A stretch of DNA of 64,000 nucleotides from Cloacimonetes bacterium UBA3541 (GCA_002376725.1 DFOM01000016.1:1-64000), one strand, 5' to 3'. Numbered from the stretch's first letter, positions 9,183-18,629 are shown. Notes: generated by a model not told the origin, from the sequence alone. Program-made: numbers and translations.

Positions 9183-9350
9183 TCACCGACGAAATAAATA
9201 AATGCATAGGACATTGTCCGGGATGAATATTACCATCTCGTAACTTTTTATCAAAGCCACCTTTTCAAATACGGAAGGCAGTATCATTTCTAATACTACC
9301 CTAACGGTGGAAAGCCATGCTTTTAAGTTTAGGACTGTCCGCTCGGTGAC
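9183..9350 (-). ncRNA. Candidate structured 5' leader (riboswitch-like) of pruA
   Basis: Upstream of the pruA ribosome site the minus-strand RNA can fold into nested helices. P1 UCACCGA/UCGGUGA pairs 9343-9349 with 9183-9189. P2 GGACA/UGUCC pairs 9336-9340 with 9209-9213. Hairpin A pairs 9319-9323 with 9311-9315. P3 CCACC/GGUGG pairs 9306-9310 with 9257-9261. Hairpin B is a 10-bp stem, 9293-9302 with 9275-9284. Hairpin B contains two G-U wobbles that pair only in the minus-strand RNA. P1 ends 11 bases before the Shine-Dalgarno. The stretch is visibly more GC-rich than its flanks. It matches no riboswitch consensus I know; ligand and function are unknown. Confidence 0.4.
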
Positions 9351-9997
9351 ATCCACAAGATATAAAAAATGAACTTAGGGTCAAGTGGAATTATTTAAAT
9401 GGATTCTCTGTTATATGATAACTTACTGTTGAGCAATTACTTGAATTCAAGATAATATTATCCCATACTTGCCAATGTATATAGGATTATATCAAAACAG
9501 AAAGGATATTTTTATTACTGAAATACGAACTATATGGAAAAAGAGTCCTTACCGCTGAAAATACATTTTATTTAATTTTATAGTCCTTTATTTATCTTTT
9601 TCTATCGCTCCTATTTATGTATTTCTAACCTAAATATCCGATCATTGAATTCCTTTCAAATGACAATAACTCTATCTATCCTTCAGCATAGCATTAATTT
9701 AGGCATATTTTTAATTGTAATACTCCTACTTGACTCTCTCTTAACACTTTATAAGCTCAGGAGTCAAGGGAGAGTAAGGAGAGAATTTAGGGAAAAGAGA
9801 AAGCCACAAAAAATGGAGAAGGGTTGGACAAGAAAAAGATATAATATGATGTTAATAAATAAATAAAGGAGAAGAAAGAGGATAAAAGGTTAAAGTTAGG
9901 AAAAAAATAGAACGGATAAGAGTGAAGATATTATATGGACAAAGTAATATTTATTTAAATTATTATTGTGCTGTATATTTCAGGATAATGTCAGGCT
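9351..9997. other. Intergenic region between the pruA leader and mnmE
   Basis: AT-rich and without a gene I can support. A 73-codon plus-strand frame at 9645-9866 has no ribosome site or recognisable family and runs through the palindromic repeat at 9723-9779, so I do not call it. A pruA promoter probably lies here but no clear -35/-10 pair stands out. Confidence 0.5.
9723..9779. repeat. 57-bp imperfect palindromic repeat, copy 1
   Basis: Aligns without gaps to 51203-51259. The arms differ at only two positions while the central loop (about 9752-9760) is different. Each copy folds into a long hairpin with arms of about 18-20 bp, built on ACTCTCTC and GAGAGAGT-type sequence. It lies between the end of mnmE and the start of the pruA leader. 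Confidence 0.75.
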
Positions 9998-11386
9998 TTA
10001 TTTTCCTATGCAGAAGTTATTGAAAATATTAGTAAGTAAATCCTCGGTAGTGACGATTCCCAGGATTTCTTCCAGGGCTTGGCTAGTGGCAATTAAATCA
10101 AATGCAGTGAATTCATAACCAGCTTGATTTTCAATGGATTGGAGAGCATTCTGGAGAGAAGAAATAGCTCTTGATAAAGCAGCAAGATGTCGTGCATTAG
10201 TTACTAGGGGACGATCAACCCATTTTTGAGGAAGAGCAAAGTGATTAAGAATTTCTTGCTGAAGTTTTTCCAGACCATTTGGTACATAGACAGAAGCCGG
10301 GATAGCAAAATCTGGTAAATGTCCATCTAGAATATCCAGATTTTTTATAGTGTAAAGATCTGGATTTATAAGGTCGTATTTGCTTGCTACCCATAGAGTT
10401 TTGTTCTTTATATCGGGTGCTAATTCATCTATTTCTCTTTGGTTAATTTCCTGATCTACAGGAAGAAGATAGAGAATTAAATCGGCATAATCCATAAGCT
10501 CTCTGGTCCTTTCAATGCCTTCTTTTTCTATTTCATCGGAGCTCATTCTCAATCCAGCAGTATCATATAAGATAATGGTATAGCCCTGTAAATTGACTCT
10601 TTCTTCCAGGTAATCACGGGTAGTTCCAGGTTGAGGGTTAACGATAGCGCGGCTATACTTTAGTAATGCGTTAAAAAGAGAGGACTTACCTGAATTAGTA
10701 GGTCCCACCAGACAAATTTTTATTCCTTCACGAATATATTTTCCTTGTGTAGTGCCCTCAGCATACAGGTCCTCTGCCTGTTTTAGAAGATTAGATATTC
10801 TATTTTTTAAATCTTCGGGATTGACCAAAGGGAGGTCCTGGTCAGCAAAATCAATGGCTAATTCACAGCGCAAACGGGTATCCGATATATCATTCAGCAG
10901 TTTTTGTAAATGTTGAGAAAGAATACCCTGCACCTGCATCAAAGCAGCTGATTCAGCCATAGCACCGGATGCAAAAACCAGGTCATTCACTGCTTCTGCC
11001 TGAGGGAGGTCCATTTTTCCATTTAAAACTGCCCGTAGAGTAAATTCTCCGGGATTTGCCATTCTTGCATCCAGCAGTAGATTTTCCAGGATTTGGGAGG
11101 CAATTTGAGGATTTCCATGCGAGGAGATTTCCACCACATCTTCGCCGGTATAGCTATAAGGTGCTCTAAAAACTGTACAAAGCACCTGGTCTATAGCTCT
11201 TCCCTCTTTGGTGTGAAAGGTGCCAAATACTACTCTATGAGATGGGCTATTTAGTAGTTTTTTTCGTGGCTTAAAATATTGTGCTACAATGCCAATACTT
11301 CCTTTTCCACTAATTCTGATAACATTAATAGCGGCATAACCGGGAGGAGTAATGATAGCACAGATAGGCTCAGATATATCTGTCAT
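9998..11386 (-). CDS. mnmE: tRNA modification GTPase MnmE (TrmE)
   Basis: 462 residues, standard MnmE length. The partner of MnmG in making cmnm5U34 in tRNA. The N-terminal tetrahydrofolate-binding domain (ICAIITPPGYAAINVIRISG), the central G domain with GPTNSGKSSLFN, the PGTTRDYLEE G2 loop and DTAGLR G3, and the terminal FCIGK with its catalytic cysteine are all visible. The stop is just before the palindromic repeat region. Its ATG directly abuts the dxs stop, as the last gene of the yggS-mnmE run. Confidence 0.97.
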   Translation of the reverse strand: MTDISEPICAIITPPGYAAINVIRISGKGSIGIVAQYFKPRKKLLNSPSHRVVFGTFHTKEGRAIDQVLCTVFRAPYSYTGEDVVEISSHGNPQIASQILENLLLDARMANPGEFTLRAVLNGKMDLPQAEAVNDLVFASGAMAESAALMQVQGILSQHLQKLLNDISDTRLRCELAIDFADQDLPLVNPEDLKNRISNLLKQAEDLYAEGTTQGKYIREGIKICLVGPTNSGKSSLFNALLKYSRAIVNPQPGTTRDYLEERVNLQGYTIILYDTAGLRMSSDEIEKEGIERTRELMDYADLILYLLPVDQEINQREIDELAPDIKNKTLWVASKYDLINPDLYTIKNLDILDGHLPDFAIPASVYVPNGLEKLQQEILNHFALPQKWVDRPLVTNARHLAALSRAISSLQNALQSIENQAGYEFTAFDLIATSQALEEILGIVTTEDLLTNIFNNFCIGK

Positions 11387-13249
11387 TTATAAACTTAGAT
11401 GTCTTTTTATTTCTTGAGAAAGATGAGCGGGAGTAAAACCAATCAATTCGTTCAGCTGTTCTATTTTTCCATGGGGGACAAAGAAATCTGGATAGCCAAA
11501 ATTAATCACTTTGCAGGGTGATTCATCCAATAATTGTGCAATACGAGAACCGACTCCACCGGTTATCATATTGGTTTCAAAGGTAAAGATATGGGAGCAG
11601 TTTTTGGAGAGTTCAGTTAGCAATTCATCATCTAAGGGTTTTAGGCTACGAAGATTTATCAGCCAGGGATTTAAGCCTTCGTTATTTAATAAGTTCCAGG
11701 TTTCTAAGGCTATTTTCCAAGCTCCTCCTTCGGAAAGTAAAGCAATATTTTCACCTTGCTTCACAATTTGAGCTTTTCCCGGGATAAATTCGGGAACAGT
11801 ATCTTCACTAAGAAAAGCGGTTCCCCGAGGATAACGGATAGCTATGGGTCCTTCTGTATAAGTAGAAGCAAAATTTAGCATAGCAATCAATTCTTTATCA
11901 TTTGCAGGAGAAAAAATCATAAGATTTGGTATAGCATTTAATAGAGATATATCAAAGCTTCCATGATGAGTGGGACCATCCTCACCTACTAATCCAGCAC
12001 GATCAATACAGAAAACAACTGGTAGTTTTGATAGTGCTACATCATGGATAACTTGGTCTATAGCTCTTTGTAAGAAGGTACTATAAATTGCAACAAAGGG
12101 TTTGATTCCTTTGCAGGCTAGACCAGCGGCAAAGGTCACAGAATGCTGTTCTGCGATTCCTACATCAAAGAATCTTTTTGGGAATCGTTTTTCAAAAGGA
12201 GTTAAACCAGTGCCAGAAGACATAGCTGCTGTAATGGCTACTACCTGAGGATTTTTTTCAGCAATTTCACAAATGGTGCTGCCAAAGACTTCACTCCAGC
12301 TTTTCATTCCATTAGTAGGTAAAATACCTCTATCCGCATCAAAAGGTTCTACTCCATGGAAAAGGACTGTTTCTTTTTCTGCTGGCAAATAACCTTTCCC
12401 TTTTTGAGTAACAACATGGAGCAAGACGGGACCTACCATATGGCGTTGAATCCGTCGGAGCATCGTACAGATTAAATTGATATTATGACCATCAATAGGT
12501 CCAATATATTTAAAGCCCAGATCCTCAAAGATGATATTGGGGACCAGGATGTTCATCATTGATTCTTCCAGTTTTTGAGCACCGAGAATAAAAGTTTTAC
12601 GAAGATTTGAGGGTAAGGTGAAACTAAGATCCCAGATTTGCTGTTTTAGTGTGTTATAAGGACGACTTGCCAGCATTCTTGCCAGATATTTTTGCAGACC
12701 TCCCACATTGGGTGAAATGGACATAGCGTTATCATTCAAAATTACGAGGAATTTATCTTTCTGGAGTTGTCCAGCATGATTTAAAGCTTCAAAGCTCATA
12801 CCTCCAGTTAAAGCTCCATCACCAATGATGGCTACACAATGTCCAGTTTCACGATTGAGGTCTCTTCCACAAGCAAGACCTAAAGCAGCTGATACGGAAG
12901 TACTGCTATGTCCGGTAGTAAAAGCGTCATAAGGACTTTCATCCCGATTGGTGAAACCACTCAGTCCGTTAAGAGAACGCAAAGTTTCAAATCTATCGTT
13001 TCTTCCGGTCAGGATTTTCCAGCTATAGCTTTGATGACCTACATCCCAGACGATACGGTCTTTCAAGGGGTCAAACACATTGAGTAAGGCGATAGTTAAT
13101 TCTACTACACCTAAACTTGCAGCGATATGACCTCCAGTTTTGGACACAACATCTATGATACGTTTGCGAACTTCCTTTGCCAGGAGGTTCATTTCTTCCG
13201 TTTTTAAGCTTCGGATAGCAGAAGGGTTTTTTATATGTTCTAATATCAT
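11387..13249 (-). CDS. dxs: 1-deoxy-D-xylulose-5-phosphate synthase
   Basis: 620 residues. A thiamine-diphosphate enzyme condensing pyruvate with glyceraldehyde 3-phosphate, the first step of the MEP isoprenoid pathway. The ThDP motif GDGALTGGMSFEALNHAG...NDN, the GHSSTSVSAALG block, the catalytic-glutamate-region DVGIAEQHSVTFAAGLA and the transketolase C-terminal domain are present. Its start is three bases after the VWA gene stop and its stop abuts mnmE, so it is within a tight operon. Confidence 0.96.
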   Translation of the reverse strand: MILEHIKNPSAIRSLKTEEMNLLAKEVRKRIIDVVSKTGGHIAASLGVVELTIALLNVFDPLKDRIVWDVGHQSYSWKILTGRNDRFETLRSLNGLSGFTNRDESPYDAFTTGHSSTSVSAALGLACGRDLNRETGHCVAIIGDGALTGGMSFEALNHAGQLQKDKFLVILNDNAMSISPNVGGLQKYLARMLASRPYNTLKQQIWDLSFTLPSNLRKTFILGAQKLEESMMNILVPNIIFEDLGFKYIGPIDGHNINLICTMLRRIQRHMVGPVLLHVVTQKGKGYLPAEKETVLFHGVEPFDADRGILPTNGMKSWSEVFGSTICEIAEKNPQVVAITAAMSSGTGLTPFEKRFPKRFFDVGIAEQHSVTFAAGLACKGIKPFVAIYSTFLQRAIDQVIHDVALSKLPVVFCIDRAGLVGEDGPTHHGSFDISLLNAIPNLMIFSPANDKELIAMLNFASTYTEGPIAIRYPRGTAFLSEDTVPEFIPGKAQIVKQGENIALLSEGGAWKIALETWNLLNNEGLNPWLINLRSLKPLDDELLTELSKNCSHIFTFETNMITGGVGSRIAQLLDESPCKVINFGYPDFFVPHGKIEQLNELIGFTPAHLSQEIKRHLSL

Positions 13250-13251
13250 AA

Positions 13252-15216
13252 TTAACTTCCTGAATTTGTAACTGCTTTAGGTACGGAGCGCAGTTCTTCA
13301 CTTTTGACCAGAATAATTTCCAGAATGACCAGAGCTAAAGCTATAGCCAATAGGATTTTCCCTAGTTCATAACCTAAACGAGTAGCAAAAAGCTTATCCT
13401 GCCAGTTATCACCTAAGAGCTGGACATTCTTTAAGCCATCGTAATCCATTGGTATAAATTCACTTTCCTGCCGTGGAGTTTCTACGGCTATAACTGTTTC
13501 GCTTCTATCTGCTTTCTGCAGAATGTAAATTCCTGGTTGAGAAAGTTTATAGGGACGATTAGAAAGAAGTAAAGTTTCTCCACCTGGAGTTATTAGACTA
13601 TGAGTATTGATTATATCGCCCACTATATATTTTTCTCCACTAGCAATAGAGGAACTTGTATGTTCCAAACAACGATAAGCAAAAACGGGGAAAGCAGCAT
13701 CTAACAAAAAAGTAGAGCGTTCTGAGGCGGGATCAAAGTTCCAGAGAATAAATTTATCTTTAGCTAAGGAAAAAACCTCTCCCGAACCTGATAGAAGAGA
13801 GTTGATACCCATACCATCTAAATGCCAAAAATCCGAAATTGTATTGAAGTGAAGACTTTTTCCTGCCAAAAGAGCAGTAGTAAAATGGTGTGGATTAATA
13901 TAATTTATAGATTTTGGCTGAGATTGCCAGGCACCGAATTTTACCTTAAATATATTTTCCAGAAATGACTTGTATTCTGGTGAGATATTAGAAGAAAGAC
14001 AAAAGAGAGCACCACGATTAGAATTCTGTAAGAAATTGATTATCTCTCTCATCTGCGGTGGAAAAGAAGGTGTACTTAAAAAAATATAGGATTGGTATTG
14101 ATCTAACATTGAAAGATTAAGTTGCTGGGGCTCAATTAAATGTATTTTTCCCTCTGAGCCCGCATATACTCTTAATAGAGAATTTATAGTTGGAGGTAAA
14201 GACCTGTTCTGCGTTATAACGGCAATTTGAGGCGAAAAATAAAAGGGGAAGGCAAAATAACTACGATTATCTTCTTCTAAGTAGTCATCCACAACTTCTA
14301 CATATCCACTCTGCCATCCATCCTTTTGCAGGTCTATGACCATACTTTGATTAACAGTTTGACGAGCTGGAAGATTAACAAACTTTTCTCCCACCTTTGC
14401 CTCTCCCAAAACGGTTCTAATTAGCACTTCGTGACGGTCCTGATTTCCATAATTGGTGAGTTTGAACTCAATTGTTTGTCTTCTTGATTTTTCTGCTAGT
14501 TTAGGTAAGACTTGGGCTTGTGAGCAGCTGAGATTGGAAAAATCCTTATTTTCAGCTATATTGATCACTTGCAGAGTTAAATCAGGATCGGAAGGATACT
14601 CTTGTTTTTGACCATCGGTGATGAGATAAATTTCTTGATTGGCAAATTGAGTTTCCTGTAAGCGGTTTTTTGCCTGTTTTAGCATAGCTGGTAGAGTTAA
14701 AGGTTCATAGGTAACGCTTATTGATTCAATGATGTTTTCCGGTATAGAATTGGCATAAATCTGGGAATGAAGGCGATTCCAGTTTTCATCTGAACACACC
14801 GGTATTAAACGGTCATCGGGATTAGAAAGTGAATTTATCTTTTTTAAAGCATCCTTTGCCCGATCTAAGTTGCTTCGGGAATCATATACATAATTCATAC
14901 TGTAGGAGTTATCTATTAGAACCGCTAAAGCTGTTGGCGGATGATGAGCAGAAGGTTTTAATCTAGGAGAAGAAAATAATGGTCTAGTAGCAGCTAGAGT
15001 TACCAGTAAAATAATAAGCATTCTGATGATAAGCAGAAGGATATTCTTAAATCGGGTTTTCTTTTTTTCTTGTTCCTGACTGGTTTTAATGAAGCGGATA
15101 GTAGGGAAAACAACCTGCTTTGGTTTTTTCTTAGCTAGCAGCCAGATAAGTAATGGAAGAATAGCTGCGGCTAAAAAGAAAAGGAACCCTGCATTGAGAA
15201 AACTTAAGCTACCCAT
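13252..15216 (-). CDS. BatA-like membrane protein with von Willebrand factor A-type domain
   Basis: 654 residues. The N-terminus has the two membrane segments (about 8-26 and 57-76) separated by a basic stretch that is typical of BatA/aerotolerance-regulator N-terminal domains. A VWA-like domain follows with a MIDAS start DNSYSMNY (DxSxS, about residue 102). A long extracytoplasmic part and a final membrane helix (about 622-640) follow. Function is unknown. Family members are often in operons with MoxR ATPases, but none is seen here; instead it sits between the PorV-like gene and dxs. Four bases or fewer separate it from both neighbours. Confidence 0.75.
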   Translation of the reverse strand: MGSLSFLNAGFLFFLAAAILPLLIWLLAKKKPKQVVFPTIRFIKTSQEQEKKKTRFKNILLLIIRMLIILLVTLAATRPLFSSPRLKPSAHHPPTALAVLIDNSYSMNYVYDSRSNLDRAKDALKKINSLSNPDDRLIPVCSDENWNRLHSQIYANSIPENIIESISVTYEPLTLPAMLKQAKNRLQETQFANQEIYLITDGQKQEYPSDPDLTLQVINIAENKDFSNLSCSQAQVLPKLAEKSRRQTIEFKLTNYGNQDRHEVLIRTVLGEAKVGEKFVNLPARQTVNQSMVIDLQKDGWQSGYVEVVDDYLEEDNRSYFAFPFYFSPQIAVITQNRSLPPTINSLLRVYAGSEGKIHLIEPQQLNLSMLDQYQSYIFLSTPSFPPQMREIINFLQNSNRGALFCLSSNISPEYKSFLENIFKVKFGAWQSQPKSINYINPHHFTTALLAGKSLHFNTISDFWHLDGMGINSLLSGSGEVFSLAKDKFILWNFDPASERSTFLLDAAFPVFAYRCLEHTSSSIASGEKYIVGDIINTHSLITPGGETLLLSNRPYKLSQPGIYILQKADRSETVIAVETPRQESEFIPMDYDGLKNVQLLGDNWQDKLFATRLGYELGKILLAIALALVILEIILVKSEELRSVPKAVTNSGS

Positions 15217-15219
15217 AGC

Positions 15220-16245
15220 TCAGGGCATTCCCACGCCCAATGACATAAGTAATTCACTGTCTTTAAGTTTCATTCCTTTATTATTCAAGGAAAAGTCTAT
15301 ACGGAAAATATTGAAATTATAACCACCACCAATAGTGTAGTTGATATTCTGAGTTCCATAAAAGTTGTGACTATATAGTCCAGCCCGAAGAGCCAGTGAT
15401 TTACTAACACTTTCTGTACTGTAATTTTGTGAACCCCAGGTCCAGATATATTGTCCGCCAAGATGGTAGGTAGTATCAGTGGATTGAGATATTTTTCCCT
15501 GTACTCCTAGATTTAAGTTAAAGTTATCGGTTTCATATTGAATACCCAGAGCTATTCTACTTTGAATTACTTCAGAATTATAATGTTCCCAATATAGGCG
15601 CGAAAAGATGTCGTAAGCTGCTAAACCAGAGGTGAAACTTCCTGTCTGGATGGTAAAACCTAAATCGGTAGAAAAGCCATTAAGTTTGTCATCTATGAAA
15701 GAATTGGGATTGGTAGATTCAAGATAGACCAGTCTTCCGGTTAAATATTTAAGATTTAAACCGACGCTAATAGGAAGCCAGGAATCATCACTACCGGCAA
15801 GAGTAGCTTGAACTTTATCCAGTTTATAATCGTAATAACGATATCCATAACCGGTTTCAGGTGTTTCCACGATATGAATAGAAGCGACCGGTTGATAAGT
15901 CCAAGCCGTTTGTTTTGCTAGCAGTGAAAAATATTTTAACTGCTTAGGTTTCAGGATATTGCTAAATTGCGCTGCTTCAGCAAATGTTATGGGGTCATCA
16001 CTTTTAATTCTAAATGAACCCATCAACACACTAGAATTATTATTACCTATCAAGGCTGGATTGGAATAACTGGAATAAAAATCTCCTGCATAAGTGACAT
16101 TCAACCCGCCCATACCTATGGCAATAGGAGAAACATTATTTTCGGGAAGAGCATAATCATAGCTTTGAATAATAGGCATATCTGAATTCTGAGCAAAAAT
16201 ACTAAGAATGCAAAAGAGAAATAGGGATGTTAATATCTGTTTCAT
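15220..16245 (-). CDS. PorV/PorQ-like outer-membrane beta-barrel protein
   Basis: 341 residues from the chosen ATG at 16245, which overlaps the PAP2 stop in an ATGA and has GGAG (complement at 16257-16260) upstream. A signal peptide (MKQILTSLFLFCILSIFAQ) is followed by the IAIGMGGLNVTYAGD..SNPALI pattern seen at the start of PorV/PorQ/UPF0164 proteins. The rest is alternating aromatic and glycine-rich beta strands ending SLGVGMP. In type IX secretion, PorV- and PorQ-type proteins act in the outer membrane with the sortase. That role here is an inference from family and from the sorting-tail nuclease at 29152. Confidence 0.65.
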   Translation of the reverse strand: MKQILTSLFLFCILSIFAQNSDMPIIQSYDYALPENNVSPIAIGMGGLNVTYAGDFYSSYSNPALIGNNNSSVLMGSFRIKSDDPITFAEAAQFSNILKPKQLKYFSLLAKQTAWTYQPVASIHIVETPETGYGYRYYDYKLDKVQATLAGSDDSWLPISVGLNLKYLTGRLVYLESTNPNSFIDDKLNGFSTDLGFTIQTGSFTSGLAAYDIFSRLYWEHYNSEVIQSRIALGIQYETDNFNLNLGVQGKISQSTDTTYHLGGQYIWTWGSQNYSTESVSKSLALRAGLYSHNFYGTQNINYTIGGGYNFNIFRIDFSLNNKGMKLKDSELLMSLGVGMP

Positions 16246-17204
16246 ATCGGTTCTTTCTCCAATTTTTGTCTTACCCAATTAGCTACAAAGTAACCTACAA
16301 TACCAGTCACAATACCAGCTACTGCATCAATAAACCAGTGATAATGGCAGTAAACCGTAGAGATAGATAAGAAGAAAGCTATTACACAGAACACATATCC
16401 CCATTTACGCACATACTTCAATCCTGCGATAGTGAGCACTATGGTTATGGCGATATGAGAACTGGGAAAAGCCCCACCCCAATGTCCACTATGATTGTAG
16501 ATAAAAGCCATAATCCTGGTAAAAAATCCATAACGGTAGGAATGAGCTAACTGATAGCCTTCAGGAAAATAACGACCTCCAACAACAGGAACAAGACTAT
16601 AAAAGAAATAGCAAAAATAGAAGACAAAGGTAAGATTAAATATCAGCTCATTAAAGCCTTTTTTATTCTTGAAATAGAGGTAAGTAGGCAGACCTGCAAT
16701 CATAGGATAATAGCAAAAATAGGCAAAATGGAAAAATTCCTGGGCAAACCAGTTGTCATATTTTTTGCCCCAGACTAGAGAAGGATAATAACCAAAGATT
16801 TTGTAATCAATATCACTGAAGAAGGTATCCAGCCACTCAGGATAGACAATACGACAAACTGAATGAAGAGAGGTATAAAAATAAGTAAAAAGCAATACCG
16901 GATAGATGCTTCTGATAAATCTAAGTATTTGGAGTAGCTTAGGATGCATCACTGAAGCATAGGAGCGTTCCAACCATGCCATAAGTAGAATAAAGGTAAT
17001 GATACTGATAAATCGTGGGAGGTGAATAGCAGGTTGTTCTGCTCTTCCCACAAAGATACCAATCATCATATAGATAATAATCCAAGCACAATAAGCTATA
17101 GTTATGATATCTATAGCACTTAAGAAAGGTTGAGTTTTACTTTCCACTTCTACTAGTGTGGTCTTTTTATCTTTTACCAGAACCTCAGAAACATTGTTGG
17201 ACAT
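16242..17204 (-). CDS. PAP2-superfamily integral membrane protein
   Basis: 320 residues with about seven predicted membrane segments. The C-terminal phosphatidic-acid-phosphatase-like signature is visible as AFPSSHIAITIVL followed by CHYHWFIDAVAGIVTG, including the catalytic SSH and H-W-x-x-D elements. The first PAP2 motif (KxxxxxxRP) is not obvious, a pattern seen in inositolphosphotransferase-like relatives. It could be a lipid phosphatase or phosphotransferase; its neighbour plsY supports a phospholipid role. It starts one base after plsY and overlaps the PorV-like gene by 4 bases. Confidence 0.78.
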   Translation of the reverse strand: MSNNVSEVLVKDKKTTLVEVESKTQPFLSAIDIITIAYCAWIIIYMMIGIFVGRAEQPAIHLPRFISIITFILLMAWLERSYASVMHPKLLQILRFIRSIYPVLLFTYFYTSLHSVCRIVYPEWLDTFFSDIDYKIFGYYPSLVWGKKYDNWFAQEFFHFAYFCYYPMIAGLPTYLYFKNKKGFNELIFNLTFVFYFCYFFYSLVPVVGGRYFPEGYQLAHSYRYGFFTRIMAFIYNHSGHWGGAFPSSHIAITIVLTIAGLKYVRKWGYVFCVIAFFLSISTVYCHYHWFIDAVAGIVTGIVGYFVANWVRQKLEKEPI

Positions 17205-17205
17205 T

Positions 17206-17850
17206 TTAGATTTCGCCTAACCGTTTGGATAGAATAAAATTAAGCACTCCCATAATAATAGCAATAGCCCAGATAATTACGATAAAATGAGGGGGTAAAT
17301 CCTTTCTAAAAGTAGGCATAAAAGTGTAAAAAATATGAGTTAAAAGCACCGGAAGAATGACAATAACATACTGAGCAAAACGCACTTGCTTCCATATGAA
17401 AGTAATTAATCCGGCAACGATTAAAGAAATAATCATAGGACCAGGTGCAAAATAAAGTAGATAACCGCTATAAGTAAAGATACCTCTTCCACCTTTAAAA
17501 TTATTGGTTATAGGAAGACAATGTCCAATCAACATCGCCAGTCCATAAAGCAACATAACGCTTTTATCATAAAGGAATTCAGCACCTTCTATAACTCCAG
17601 AATAATTAAGCCAACGCATCAGGTATTCTATAATAATTAAAAAGATGAAAGCCTTGAGAATATCCAGTAATCCCACGAGCACTCCTAGAGGACGACTCAC
17701 ATTAACAAAGATATTTTCTGTATCTGCCAAGCCTGTGCCAACCTTATAAATATTCAGAGAGCGGAAGTTTTTGGCAACTACTCGTGCGGTGGAAATGCAA
17801 CCATAAAAATAGGCAATGATAATGATTAGAATTAAAATCAGGTATATCAA
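17206..17850 (-). CDS. plsY: Acyl-phosphate:glycerol-3-phosphate acyltransferase PlsY
   Basis: 214 residues, about six membrane helices. Makes lysophosphatidic acid from acyl phosphate and glycerol 3-phosphate, the first step of phospholipid synthesis. PlsY motifs are present in modified form: YFYGCISTARVVAK near the N-terminus, the GTGLADTEN segment in place of the usual SGNxGATN, GHCLPI, and the glycine-rich FKGGRGIFTYSG. The changed first motif is unusual for the family but the second and third are good. The ATGA overlap with yggS indicates coupling. Confidence 0.83.
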   Translation of the reverse strand: MIYLILILIIIIAYFYGCISTARVVAKNFRSLNIYKVGTGLADTENIFVNVSRPLGVLVGLLDILKAFIFLIIIEYLMRWLNYSGVIEGAEFLYDKSVMLLYGLAMLIGHCLPITNNFKGGRGIFTYSGYLLYFAPGPMIISLIVAGLITFIWKQVRFAQYVIVILPVLLTHIFYTFMPTFRKDLPPHFIVIIWAIAIIMGVLNFILSKRLGEI

Positions 17851-18557
17851 TTTGATCCTCCATAATTTCTAGAACCAAAGATAATGGTGCCTAGACGTAG
17901 CATATTGGAACCTTCTTCCAGAGCTACCAGGTAATCTTCACTCATACCCATAGAAATGTATTTCATTTCAACCTCAGGTATTTTTTCATCTTCTATTTTT
18001 TCTTTTAATTTCCATAGTTTTCTAAAATAGGGACGAGTGTTTTTCGGATCAGGGCTCAGCATTCCAATAGTCATTAATCCTTTAATATTAAGACAGGGCA
18101 AAGCAGCAATCTGCCAAATTATATCTATTGCATTTTCAGGGTTAACTCCACTTTTAGTGGTTTCAGCAGTAGTATTAACCTGAATTAAAATATCCTGAGT
18201 GAGATTTTGTCTTCCCAGCGAACGATTAAGTTGTTGAGCTATATATAAACTATCTATAGATTGGATAAGCATTGGTTTTAATTTTAAAAGATTGTTTATT
18301 TTATTGGTTTGGAGATGACCAATAAAATGGAATCCTTCATAAAGAACGGTTAAAAAGGGGATTTTGCGCAACGCTTCCTGCACCTTGTTTTCTCCGATAT
18401 GGGAAATGCCATTTCGCAGAGCTTCCTCTATTACTTCTACAGGATGAGTTTTCGTGACAGCTACAATGGTCAGGTCATCTTCGGGTCTGCCCAAAGAAAT
18501 AAGTTTTGCCTTAGTCTGTTCTTTTATTTTCTTAATATTGTCCGCAATACTGGACAT
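17847..18557 (-). CDS. YggS-family pyridoxal-phosphate homeostasis protein
   Basis: 236 residues with the PLP lysine motif VAVTKTHP, the HIGENKVQEA block, FIGHLQTNK, QVNTTAETTKSG, and the C-terminal MGMSEDYLVALEEGSNMLRLGTIIFG. The family binds PLP as a single alanine-racemase-fold barrel and buffers PLP and amino-acid levels. It heads the yggS-plsY-PAP2-PorV-VWA-dxs-mnmE run. A TTGACA at 18615-18620 lies 58 bases upstream and GGAG (complement of ctcc at 18563-18566) precedes the ATG. Confidence 0.93.
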   Translation of the reverse strand: MSSIADNIKKIKEQTKAKLISLGRPEDDLTIVAVTKTHPVEVIEEALRNGISHIGENKVQEALRKIPFLTVLYEGFHFIGHLQTNKINNLLKLKPMLIQSIDSLYIAQQLNRSLGRQNLTQDILIQVNTTAETTKSGVNPENAIDIIWQIAALPCLNIKGLMTIGMLSPDPKNTRPYFRKLWKLKEKIEDEKIPEVEMKYISMGMSEDYLVALEEGSNMLRLGTIIFGSRNYGGSN

Positions 18558-18629
18558 TCAAGCTCCTTTTATCATATGTTTATTGAAAAATCTTTTTTAA
18601 TCATTATCAGTAATTGTCAAGCATAATTT

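Noticed and set aside
9183..9350. T-box leader for pruA
   Set aside because: The AGGGTAG segment lies in the 5' arm of a hairpin and lacks the GGACC-type T-box and an anticodon-like specifier loop.
9183..9356. 57-codon minus-strand frame starting GTG upstream of pruA
   Set aside because: No ribosome site and no family; it coincides with the nested helices, so I prefer a structured leader. A real small protein is not fully excluded.
9645..9866. 73-codon plus-strand frame
   Set aside because: No ribosome site, no recognisable family, Arg/Lys-rich low-complexity end, and it runs through the palindromic repeat.
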